NCBI GenBank assembly: GCA_035651635.1
Contig: DASRFK010000103.1
Coordinates: 1-30,274 of the forward strand
DNA: 30,274 nucleotides
Source of the DNA: JANXQE01 sp035651635
GTDB taxonomy: Bacteria; Verrucomicrobiota; Verrucomicrobiia; Limisphaerales; UBA8199
Reading direction: 5' to 3'
Positions 23,782 through 30,274 of this stretch are shown here, piece by piece; positions within the stretch are counted from its first letter, which is position 1; every line of letters begins with the position of its first letter. The position numbers and the translations under genes are program-made. Under the pieces are notes generated by a model. That model was not told the origin of the DNA, ran no database searches, and saw only the letters and a program-made list of their open reading frames with translations.

Positions 23782-24973
23782 TCAACGCAACCAGGATAGT
23801 AGAGCCATGCGGTGGAACGACTGCCCCTTGGCTAGGTTGGCTGTAACTTGCGTTGGGGCATCCGCCTTCCCAAGGATTTGAGTTCCAACGGGGACCCAGG
23901 GGGTTGCATTTAGATCTGTGCTCAGTTTCAACTGGTAAACACCGTTCGTGAATGAATACCAGGTCACAGCCACGACCTCGTTAGATTGTGTCAACTTCGT
24001 TATCCGAGGTGGCGGCACCAAGCGAAAGGCGACCCCGCCATTGCCAGGACCGTCGCTCGCGGTGCCGTATATATCTCCGTCCAGGCCAAGCACTGGAGGT
24101 GCCCAGGGCCCAGCACCATTGATACCGTCAAAATGAAAGATGGCTGCGAAGGCTCCGTTTGTGGTGAGTCTAAAAACGGTCCCATGGTCAGAGAGACCGC
24201 CGGCGATGGTGCGACCATAGATAAATCCGTCCCTTGCCTGCAGAAGGTTTCCGTGAGGATACTGGCCATTGCGACCATTGAAACGAACGAGCGTGGTCAG
24301 TGCGCCTCCAGGGGTCATTCTGAAAATGCTCCCATAGTCGTCATTCGTGCCAGACCGGGTCGTTCCGTAAAAGTTGCCGTCGCTAGCCAACAGCAAGCTG
24401 CCACAGACTGCCATCAACTTCAACATTGAAGGTGTGAAGTGTTGAGAGCAGACCGTTGGTGGTCAGGCGGAATATGGTGCCATACGCATCACCGGTTAAC
24501 CCAGTCGTGCTGCCATACAGCGCTCGGTCTCTGCCCAGGATCAAACCGCATTGCGGATTGGCCCCGTTCGTGCGATCAAAGGATACTACCGTCGTAAACA
24601 CTCCGTTCGTTGTGATCCTGAATGCCGTTCCGGAGCTGTTTCCCATACAGCCACTGGCCCCACCGTAAAACGTCGTGCCATAAAGGCCCCCGTCGGGTGT
24701 TTGCATCAGCCGACAAATGGGACCAATACCTTCACCTTGCGAGCAATCAAACCAGTGCAACGTGGTAAAGACGCCCTCCGGCGTCATACGAAAGATCGAT
24801 CCATTGGCCTCGCCGCCGGACTGGTAAGTAGTGCCATAAAAACTGCCATCGTTGGCCTGGATCAAGCCTTCCTGCGGGTAGCCGCCGATGCCGCCGCCAA
24901 AGGTGATCATGGTGTTGACGGTGCCGTCTGGGTCGACTCGGAAGATTGTTCCGACGTTATTGCTTCCTCCCAT
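23782..24973 (-). pseudogene. GloVer tandem-repeat protein, 5'-truncated and frameshifted
   Basis: Two overlapping minus-strand frames (24973-24383 and 24426-23782) together encode about ten GloVer-type units with the pattern G..P...L..A.DG.FYGTT..GG....G..FR.T..G....L..F. The frame changes near 24383-24426: the first frame reaches LHTFNVEVDG then stops, while the expected next part (GSLLLASDGNFYGTT) is in the other. The 5' end starts mid-unit (GGSNNVGTIFRV) with no signal peptide, so the N-terminus is lost. The 3' end has the usual C-terminal beta module (YQLKLSTDLNATPW). Intact members are exported and of unknown function. The coding pattern is well kept, so inactivation is probably recent. 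Confidence 0.8.
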
Positions 24974-24982
24974 GGCACGCGT

Positions 24983-25378
24983 TTAGTTGGGCGCGTTGGT
25001 GCAAAGAACCCGGTAGAACCGTGGCGGCGCATCGGCATTGGTCGTGTCGGTCTCGCAATGTCGGGTGCTATCACCTCTTATCCAGTGGGTGGATAACGGA
25101 AGCCACTCACCGGGAGCCAGCACGGAGGAATAGAGCAGTTGATAAAAACGGTTCGTGGCGGTTTGCCAGCACAATTGAGCCGGCGGGTAATTTATCTCGA
25201 GCGTTGGCGCGAGCGGGTCCCTCTCCCATTCCACGACATACGCGATGGGACGATAGGCCGGGGTTGGATCAACGGACTGGATTTCGTTCCAGGTGTTTAC
25301 CAGCGTCTCAAAGCCAAAGTGCAGCTTGTCCTCAGGGCTCCCTCCGGAACGGTTGTCTCGCGGCTGGCGCCACCACGT
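24983..25378 (-). pseudogene. Orphan C-terminal beta module (FYRVL-ending) of a lost secreted protein
   Basis: The minus-strand frame is open from a TGA at 25379-25381 to TAA at 24983. Its last 70 codons encode a module common at the C-termini of verrucomicrobial secreted proteins: LEINYPPAQLCWQTATNRFYQLLYSSVL, then EWLPLS, and finally PPRFYRVLCTNAPN. Upstream of this the sequence is not recognisable and there is no start codon or signal peptide. The TAA is followed, in the same frame, by the truncated GloVer remnant, which points to a deletion joining two former genes. Confidence 0.55.
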
Positions 25379-25417
25379 TCATCTTTCCCTTTCCACTTCA
25401 TGCGCCGTCTCGTCCAA

Positions 25418-25624
25418 TTACCCCTCACCTTTTGGTCCTGGCATGTGCCGGAAGCTCCAAAAACGTGCCAGCCCCGCATGAGCATTAAGCACGGAGTCCA
25501 CGTCGTGACGAAGGGCCGGATCGTCAGCACAGGCGCCGTCCAGGTGGGCCTGGACTTGTGCTGGATCGCCCATTCAGAACGCTTCCTCGAATATGCTTTT
25601 TGCGTCCGTTTTTGGCTAACTCAT
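25418..25624 (-). pseudogene. Serine/threonine kinase N-terminal remnant with two in-frame stops
   Basis: From ATG 25624 the minus strand reads MS(stop)PKTDAKSIFEEAF(stop)MGDPAQVQAHLDGACADDPALRHDVDSVLNAHAG and ends at TAA 25418. The non-stop part matches the N-terminal helices of the same kinase class as the intact gene at 20774 (AKAIFETA... RAYVDKACAADTRLWQEVNSLL). Stops are TAG at codon 3 (likely from CAG) and TGA at codon 17. The kinase domain itself is absent. The residue pattern is preserved too well over about 45 codons to be chance. Confidence 0.7.
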
Positions 25625-25927
25625 TTTGCCTTCAGTTCTGTATGCGCCAGTGCCCGTCCAATCCCTTCAAGTAATCGGCTGCACTGGTACCGGGAAGTCA
25701 CGTGCGAGGCAATATCTGCCCCATCATGCTTCTGTGGACAAAAGTTCCGGCCCGTGAAGCGAAATGACAAAGGTTGGCGCAGGATGGAGCAGACGGGATG
25801 AGCGCTAGAAGAGCGAGAGCGCGACTACTTTATCTGCGCGAAGGAACGGGATCGGTTACTCCCTGAAGATACGCTGAGGGGTTTGACCATTGAACGGCGC
25901 TTGAATGGGAGGAATGCCCATATTTGG
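25625..25927. other. Stretch with no supported gene, upstream of the lipoprotein pair
   Basis: From about 25801 the plus strand is open in the frame of the next gene (LEERERDYFICAKERDRLLPEDTL) but lacks an ATG or GTG before 25928. A TTG at 25883 is possible. GGGAGGAA at about 25909-25916 is the ribosome site for the ATG at 25928. Nothing else is recognisable. Confidence 0.35.
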
Positions 25928-26608
25928 ATGAGGACCAGGGTAAACGATAGGTTGTGGACAAGCTGCGCTTTCACGCTCGTGGAGTTCCTTGTGGTCGAAG
26001 CCGTCCTCCTGACCTTCCTAACAGGATGCGTCGGCGTGCTCCCGTTACCGGAGTTCTCCAACCACCCGACGTACGGCACCATACTTCGAGCCCGGGACAT
26101 CGCCTTCATCGCCGTGGGCACGACCTCCGCCTCTGAGGTATTTGGCGCGCTAGGCACCAATTGCCTCTGTACCCCACGCTGGCGGGCGGTCGCCTTCTCG
26201 TGGGAACTTCCGGGCGGTCGCGGCTTGTGGTGGGTGAGCTCCATGGAGAACGGCATAGCCGGCGAGTTCGAATGGAGTCGTTGGCGGGCCCTTTTCGTGG
26301 CCTTCGGCACCAACAACGTGGTAACGGCCACAGCCACCAAACACCTCTCCTCCAGCAGGTCCCTGCATGAGCAATTAGAAACCTGGGCCAGGGACCATCA
26401 CGCCGGGCCCGGCCACATCCATCCGGAGTTCTTCGTTACGGAAGATCCGGAGTCGGCAAATTGTCCAACTGCCACGCAATCCGATTCTATTATTTGCCTT
26501 CACGCTAGAGCGATGCCAGGCTGCAGGCTACCGACGAAGTATATCAGGCAATTTCAGCGTACAGAGCACCCCGCAATCCCGTTTGGATGTCAGAACCTCC
26601 AACCGTGA
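25928..26608 (+). CDS. Putative lipoprotein with BamE/SmpA-like motif and pilin-like leader
   Basis: This is a 226-residue protein from ATG 25928, preceded by GGGAGGAA. The N-terminus combines CAFTLVEFLVVEAVLL, which looks like a type IV prepilin leader (F-T-L-V-E), with a lipobox-like FLTGC (Cys34). The next part (ARDIAFIAVGTTSASEVFGALGTNCLC) resembles the BamE/SmpA 'G.T..EV...LG' turn, followed by WRAVAFSWELPGGRGLWW and EFEWSRWRALFVAF. The last 60 residues look compositionally different and may be read past a lost stop. No function is known to me. The next gene, 17 bp downstream, has a related layout, so the two are probably diverged paralogues in one operon. Confidence 0.6.
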   Translation: MRTRVNDRLWTSCAFTLVEFLVVEAVLLTFLTGCVGVLPLPEFSNHPTYGTILRARDIAFIAVGTTSASEVFGALGTNCLCTPRWRAVAFSWELPGGRGLWWVSSMENGIAGEFEWSRWRALFVAFGTNNVVTATATKHLSSSRSLHEQLETWARDHHAGPGHIHPEFFVTEDPESANCPTATQSDSIICLHARAMPGCRLPTKYIRQFQRTEHPAIPFGCQNLQP

Positions 26609-26625
26609 AAATCATCCGTAACTGA

Positions 26626-27459
26626 ATGACTGCGATGAAGGAAATGATTGGGCGGTTCACAAGAACGCTAGGGCTGGCAGGCGTGTTGGCCGTATTCACC
26701 TCAGGCTGCCTGATCATCCCGACGCCTCACTTCGACTCTGGAAAGGCTGGCGCGAACCTCGACAAAAAAAGCCCGCAACGGATTGAACCTGGAGTCACGA
26801 GGAGGGAACAGGTGTTGTTGCAGCTAGGTGAACCGGACGCGGTGTCGTCGGACAAGCGCAAGATAGCCTATCGCTCGGAGAAGGTCGTGGCGTATTGGAT
26901 AGCGGCTGGTGGCTATCAAGCTGGAGGGGGCACGCTGACTAAAGACCGCTATCTCGTTGTGGAGTTCGACGAGTGCGGCATTGTTCGGAGCCGAGAAATG
27001 TCGTCACACTGGCTGAGTTCCGCACCGTGGGATTCGGTGATGAAAACTAAGGGCTGGCAAGAGGAAAGTGCGGCGATCATAGACGAGGTCTCGATCATTT
27101 GCGGGCGGGTGCAATGGTTTCCGAATACGGACGGTTTTGAGCATTGGGTTGGTAAACTGTGGGCTGGTGAGCTGGTGCTCGGTTATCTGGGGCTAACGGC
27201 TGACGCGATTGTATTTCGAGATCGCACGCAGAGCGGTAATAGCACGCCCGAATGCTTCCTGCCATACAAAAGCCTTAAGGATTGCCGGCTGGCAAAGTTC
27301 GCAACGGCATGGCGCGTCGTGGTCCGGACGTTGGATAATCAGGTCTACTCGTTCATGTTTACCAACCCGAGCGGGTGGATGCAGGACAAAAAGAAGACCC
27401 ACGTGGCGTATGATTTCATTCACGCGAGAATCGCCAAGGGGACAGATAAATCAAAGTAA
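26626..27459 (+). CDS. Lipoprotein with BamE/SmpA-like N-terminal domain
   Basis: This 277-residue protein has a lipoprotein signal: basic n-region, hydrophobic core (LGLAGVLAVF) and lipobox TSGC (Cys28). A SmpA/OmlA-like segment follows, RIEPGVTRREQVLLQLGEPDAVSSDKRKIAYRSE, whose 'PG.T..EV...LG.P' pattern is typical of BamE-fold proteins. The C-terminal half (about 130-270) is a beta-rich region with no family I recognise. Three closely spaced ATGs (26626, 26635, 26644) make the exact start uncertain; the first is used. Bacterial BamE helps outer-membrane protein assembly, but this protein is longer and a direct role is not implied. Confidence 0.75.
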   Translation: MTAMKEMIGRFTRTLGLAGVLAVFTSGCLIIPTPHFDSGKAGANLDKKSPQRIEPGVTRREQVLLQLGEPDAVSSDKRKIAYRSEKVVAYWIAAGGYQAGGGTLTKDRYLVVEFDECGIVRSREMSSHWLSSAPWDSVMKTKGWQEESAAIIDEVSIICGRVQWFPNTDGFEHWVGKLWAGELVLGYLGLTADAIVFRDRTQSGNSTPECFLPYKSLKDCRLAKFATAWRVVVRTLDNQVYSFMFTNPSGWMQDKKKTHVAYDFIHARIAKGTDKSK

Positions 27460-27614
27460 AGTGAGGGGAAAACGTTGGTGCGACGCAGGATCGGAGCCAC
27501 CTTCTCTACATCTGAAACGAACCCGTTCAACGAGACGACGAATGCTCGCGGGGAATCGCAGCTTTGAGCGGCGAGCACTCGGCATAGCGAGTAGGCAAAA
27601 GAACCAAATCCGTT

Positions 27615-29930
27615 TCACATGGACTTATCAGCACCGGTACGGACAAATAGCAGACGCAAACTGTTGAGGACCACAATAACGGTGCTGCCCTCATGTCCTA
27701 GCACCCCCAGCGTGAGCGGAATTTGGCCAAAAGCCGCAAATCCAACCAGCACTGCGACTGTGCCGAGCGAGATCACCAAGTTCTGCCGGATCACCTTCCG
27801 GGCTTTCCGGCTGAGATGTAGAGCTGCGAGGAAGTTCTCCAGCCGATCATGCATGAGGATAATCTCGGCCTGTTCAAGTGCAGCATCCGAACCACGGGCT
27901 CCCATCGCCACTCCCACGTGCGCCATCGCCAAACTCGGAGCGTCATTGACTCCGTCGCCGACCATGGCGACGCGTTTTCCTTCTGCCATGAACTTTCGAA
28001 TCGCCTCAACCTTTCCCTCCGGCTTGAGTTCGGAGCGCACGTCCTTCAGACCGAGCTTGCGTTGAAGGGCCAGCGCGGCACCTGGCCGGTCGCCTGTAAG
28101 CACCACCGGGTGAACCCCAAGATTTTGCAGAGCATCCAGAACTGGAGCCGCCTGTGGGCGAATGTCGTCCCGCAGCAGAATCCGGCCGAGCAAATTTCCA
28201 TCGGCAACCCAAACCTCAGATAGGCCAGCTTCTGTGTGCAGAGGTCGTGGCATTTCTTTCCAACGGGGATCGTGGCTCATTGGCGCCGCTACCCATTCAC
28301 GTCTGCCCAGCCTGGCGGTCCGGTCTTCAAGCTTGGCCTCAAGTCCCAATCCCGTGGCGGACTCAAAATTGTCGAACTCGGTTATTCTCAGGCCCTGCTG
28401 CTTGCCATATCGAGTGATGGCACGAGCGAGCGGATGAGTGGAATGCCGCTCCATCGCGAACGCGAGTTGTGCGACCTCCGATTCACGCCCGTCCGGAAAA
28501 CTCTGGACGGACTCCACGTCCAATTCTCCGGTGGTCAGGGTGCCCGTCTTATCCAGAGCCACAACATTGATCTGCGCGAGTTTTTCGACCGCGGCACCTC
28601 CCCGGAAGAGAATTCCCCGTTTGGCGCCCCAGGCAATGGCGGCCAGCACCGCCGAAGGGATGGACAGCACCAGAGCGCAAGGTGAAGCAACCACCAACAG
28701 CGTCATGGCACGGTAAAAGGCACTGCGATTTGCCTCCGTAGAAGCGAAGGCCGGCAGACCCATGACCTGCCACCAGACCAGGAACATGAGGAGGGTCACC
28801 CCCAGGACCGCGTAAGTATATCCAGTCCCGAATTTATCGGTAAACCGTTGCGACGGAGCCTTGAGGTGCTGGGCCTCACGGATTAATCGAATCACCTTTT
28901 CCAGCGCGCTCTCCTGAACTGGGCGCAAGACCACAGCCTCGATCGCGCCCCAGAGATTCAAAGTGCCAGCGAGCACGGTATCGCCAATTTGCTTTTCTAC
29001 CGGTGTGGCCTCCCCCGTGAGGGTGGACTCGTCGGCCGCCGTGCTGCCTTTGACGATCTCCGCATCAACCGGAAACTGTGCTCCTGGCTTAACCAGCAAT
29101 TTTTGTCCTTGCCGCAACTCCTCTACCGGCAGTTCGGTTTCCTGGCCATTGGAATCCAGCACGGAAGCCGTTTTAGGTGCCGTCCTGAATAGCGAGCGGA
29201 TTTCTCGCTGAGTGCGGCCCATAGCGTAGGATTCGAGGGCGCCGGACGCGGAGAAGAGAAAGAGCAACATGGCGCCTTCTCCCCAAGCCCCAACGGCCGC
29301 GCTCCCGCCGGCGACTGCAAGCATCAGGAAATGAACATCCAGAACCCTTTCCCGAATTCGCGACCACGCCTCCTTTGCTGCAAAGAGGCCGCCGGCTGCG
29401 AAAGCGAGTGAGTAGAGGATCGTTGGCCATGAGCCCGCTCTTAATACGTAGGCCGCCAAACCGAAGATGCCACACAGTGCTGCCGCGCTGGCCCGCGCCT
29501 TCCATTCTTTGAGTTCGGCCTCAGCCTCGGGAATTCGAACCTCGCGCGGCGCAATTGTTGGCAGAGGAAAGCCTTGCCACAGCCAAAAGCTGGGTGCAGT
29601 GGGGCAGCTTGCTCGAGCGATGGTGGTTTCGCCTTTCTCCCGCGCAATAACGAACCCTTGCTTTCGGATCGGTTCAAGTGAGATGCCACATTCCGAACAA
29701 CCCGTGTTGGCTTTCAGTAATTTGCAGGTATCTGTGCCTGATACGGCAGGGGTTGCTCCGATGGTGCGTGCGATCTCCTCGCGGACTTTCAAATCGAGAC
29801 TGCCACCAATGGTTGCGACGGAGAGCCTTCCTTGGCTGCGGTTAATCGAAATTGCTTTGAGCAAAGGATTGCTGGTCAATAGGGAGGCGGCCGTCTTCAG
29901 GACGCACGGCTCAAACTCGTGACTGGGCAT
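27615..29930 (-). CDS. Heavy-metal-translocating P1B-type ATPase (P1B-4/CoaT-like)
   Basis: This 771-residue pump is complete. Catalytic motifs: TGEATP in the actuator domain, phosphorylation site DKTGT (Asp460), STHPLARA (the HP locus), and the hinge GDGVNDAP. The transmembrane metal site is SPC (416-418, VVASPCALV) rather than CPC, and the last membrane block carries HEGST (746-750). The SPC plus HEG(G/S)T pair defines the P1B-4 group, whose members export Co, Zn, Fe or related ions. The N-terminus lacks a classic GMTCxxC HMA domain; it has a degenerate HMA-like region and one CSEC pair (Cys78, Cys81) near Cys69. Orientation is opposite to the lipoprotein genes. Metal identity cannot be read from sequence alone. 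Confidence 0.94.
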   Translation of the reverse strand: MPSHEFEPCVLKTAASLLTSNPLLKAISINRSQGRLSVATIGGSLDLKVREEIARTIGATPAVSGTDTCKLLKANTGCSECGISLEPIRKQGFVIAREKGETTIARASCPTAPSFWLWQGFPLPTIAPREVRIPEAEAELKEWKARASAAALCGIFGLAAYVLRAGSWPTILYSLAFAAGGLFAAKEAWSRIRERVLDVHFLMLAVAGGSAAVGAWGEGAMLLFLFSASGALESYAMGRTQREIRSLFRTAPKTASVLDSNGQETELPVEELRQGQKLLVKPGAQFPVDAEIVKGSTAADESTLTGEATPVEKQIGDTVLAGTLNLWGAIEAVVLRPVQESALEKVIRLIREAQHLKAPSQRFTDKFGTGYTYAVLGVTLLMFLVWWQVMGLPAFASTEANRSAFYRAMTLLVVASPCALVLSIPSAVLAAIAWGAKRGILFRGGAAVEKLAQINVVALDKTGTLTTGELDVESVQSFPDGRESEVAQLAFAMERHSTHPLARAITRYGKQQGLRITEFDNFESATGLGLEAKLEDRTARLGRREWVAAPMSHDPRWKEMPRPLHTEAGLSEVWVADGNLLGRILLRDDIRPQAAPVLDALQNLGVHPVVLTGDRPGAALALQRKLGLKDVRSELKPEGKVEAIRKFMAEGKRVAMVGDGVNDAPSLAMAHVGVAMGARGSDAALEQAEIILMHDRLENFLAALHLSRKARKVIRQNLVISLGTVAVLVGFAAFGQIPLTLGVLGHEGSTVIVVLNSLRLLFVRTGADKSM

Positions 29931-29998
29931 GGTATTGGAGAGTCTTCATTTCGGAGGCGGGTTCATCAACAATCTCAAGTCTTGTGAAACGCTCGGAC

Positions 29999-30036
29999 GC
30001 CCATTCCGGCTCCAGCTTGCAAGGACCGGAATGGGC
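29999..30036. terminator. Strong inverted repeat between the ATPase and the glycogen-binding gene
   Basis: GCCCATTCCGG (29999-30009) and CCGGAATGGGC (30026-30036) are perfect 11-bp inverted repeats; TCC/GGA in the loop can extend the stem. It lies 86 bp downstream of the minus-strand glycogen-binding gene and 69 bp upstream of the ATPase start. It is a likely transcript-ending hairpin, although no T-tract follows on either strand. Confidence 0.45.
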
Positions 30037-30121
30037 TCGGCATAATTACCTTTTGCTTTCACCTGATGAGACAGGCGCCAGAAGACTTGGACCTGTTCAG
30101 ATTCGTTGGCTGCGAACTTGG

Positions 30122-30274
30122 TTAACCCCGGTGCTGATTCTTCACATGGCCATTGCCTTTTTGCCCATCTGGAACCGTGATCACGCAGTTCACGCCACCA
30201 AATGGATTGGGCACCGTTTCCTCTGCGAGTGGGTCGGCCACCCACTGACCATCGGCGACGAACAGATACTCGTA
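30122..30274 (-). CDS. CBM48/AMPK-type glycogen-binding domain protein (partial, C-terminal 50 aa)
   Basis: The minus-strand frame is open from the window edge to TAA at 30122-30124. It encodes YEYLFVADGQWVADPLAEETVPNPFGGVNCVITVP and a short basic tail. This is the closing part of the CBM48/AMPK-beta glycogen-binding (isoamylase early-set) fold, where 'YEY.F.VDG.W..DP.....PN.FGG.N.V..V' is diagnostic. Members that end right after this domain are small stand-alone proteins in many Verrucomicrobia and Proteobacteria, often of unknown role. The start and any upstream domain lie beyond the window. Confidence 0.85.
   Translation of the reverse strand, partial: YEYLFVADGQWVADPLAEETVPNPFGGVNCVITVPDGQKGNGHVKNQHRG

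Noticed and set aside
23842..23847. Another TGTAAC
   Set aside because: It has no T-run and no GGCTC at the required spacing and lies inside the GloVer remnant, so it is not a fourth copy of the promoter motif.
25139..25801. A 220-codon plus-strand ORF
   Set aside because: It is the antisense of the kinase N-terminal and beta-tail relics, which show real family patterns; no domain is visible in this frame.
29529..29543. A GAGGTTCGAATTCC-like tRNA T-arm sequence on the minus strand
   Set aside because: It lies inside the intact P1B ATPase reading frame and no acceptor, D or anticodon stems fit around it.
29946..30245. A 99-codon minus-strand ORF
   Set aside because: A neighbouring frame at 30122-30274 encodes a clear CBM48 ending, so this is its shadow.

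Overview
The window most likely comes from a Verrucomicrobiota genome (Pedosphaera/Limisphaerales-like). This is inferred from gene content, not from a marker gene. The clues are a TIGR02999-type sigma factor, serine/threonine kinases of the planctomycete/verrucomicrobial type, a GloVer tandem-repeat protein, divergent InlB-type repeats, and several secreted proteins that end in a W...FYR-type beta module. Base composition is moderately GC-rich. No rRNA, tRNA, CRISPR array or intact insertion sequence was seen.

Positions 1-12961 are dense, plus-strand and respiratory/redox in character. They hold the end of cydB (bd-type quinol oxidase subunit II), an isoprenylcysteine-methyltransferase-like membrane protein, and then a tightly packed set: thioredoxin, DUF6132, DUF2892 (YgaP-like TM), TolC-type outer-membrane factor, lipoprotein membrane-fusion protein and RND permease. 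Next come a secreted nine-haem cytochrome with Ig/PKD modules, a Tat-exported SorA/SoxC-like sulfite dehydrogenase, and its overlapping triheme cytochrome c partner. Three copies of an apparently undescribed promoter-like motif, TGTAACTTTTT-N10-GGCTC, lie in this part. Two sit 46-47 bp upstream of the start codons of the thioredoxin and nine-haem genes. The motif suggests that the thioredoxin/efflux operon and the multihaem gene share a regulator, probably an ECF-type sigma factor.

Positions 12962-19488 are looser. They contain a frame-disrupted MbcA/ParS/Xre (DUF2384) antitoxin remnant, a small conserved protein, a membrane-anchored monohaem cytochrome c, a large secreted repeat protein, a calcineurin-like phosphoesterase fused to a CBM9-like domain, and a truncated VIT1/CCC1-type transporter remnant.

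Positions 19489-25624 carry a secreted GDSL hydrolase (minus), an intact kinase with a multi-pass C-terminus (plus) and an intact TIGR02999 sigma factor (minus). The sigma gene lies among minus-strand relics: a kinase N-terminus with two in-frame stops, an orphan C-terminal beta tail, a truncated and frameshifted GloVer protein, an internally deleted kinase catalytic fragment, and a PD40-propeller fragment in frame with the sigma stop codon. This looks like a decayed sigma/kinase/propeller signalling locus in which the sigma factor survives.

Positions 25625-30274 hold two adjacent small lipoproteins with BamE/SmpA-like motifs (plus), a P1B-4-type metal-transporting ATPase (minus) and the C-terminal end of a CBM48/AMPK-type glycogen-binding protein (minus) that runs off the window.
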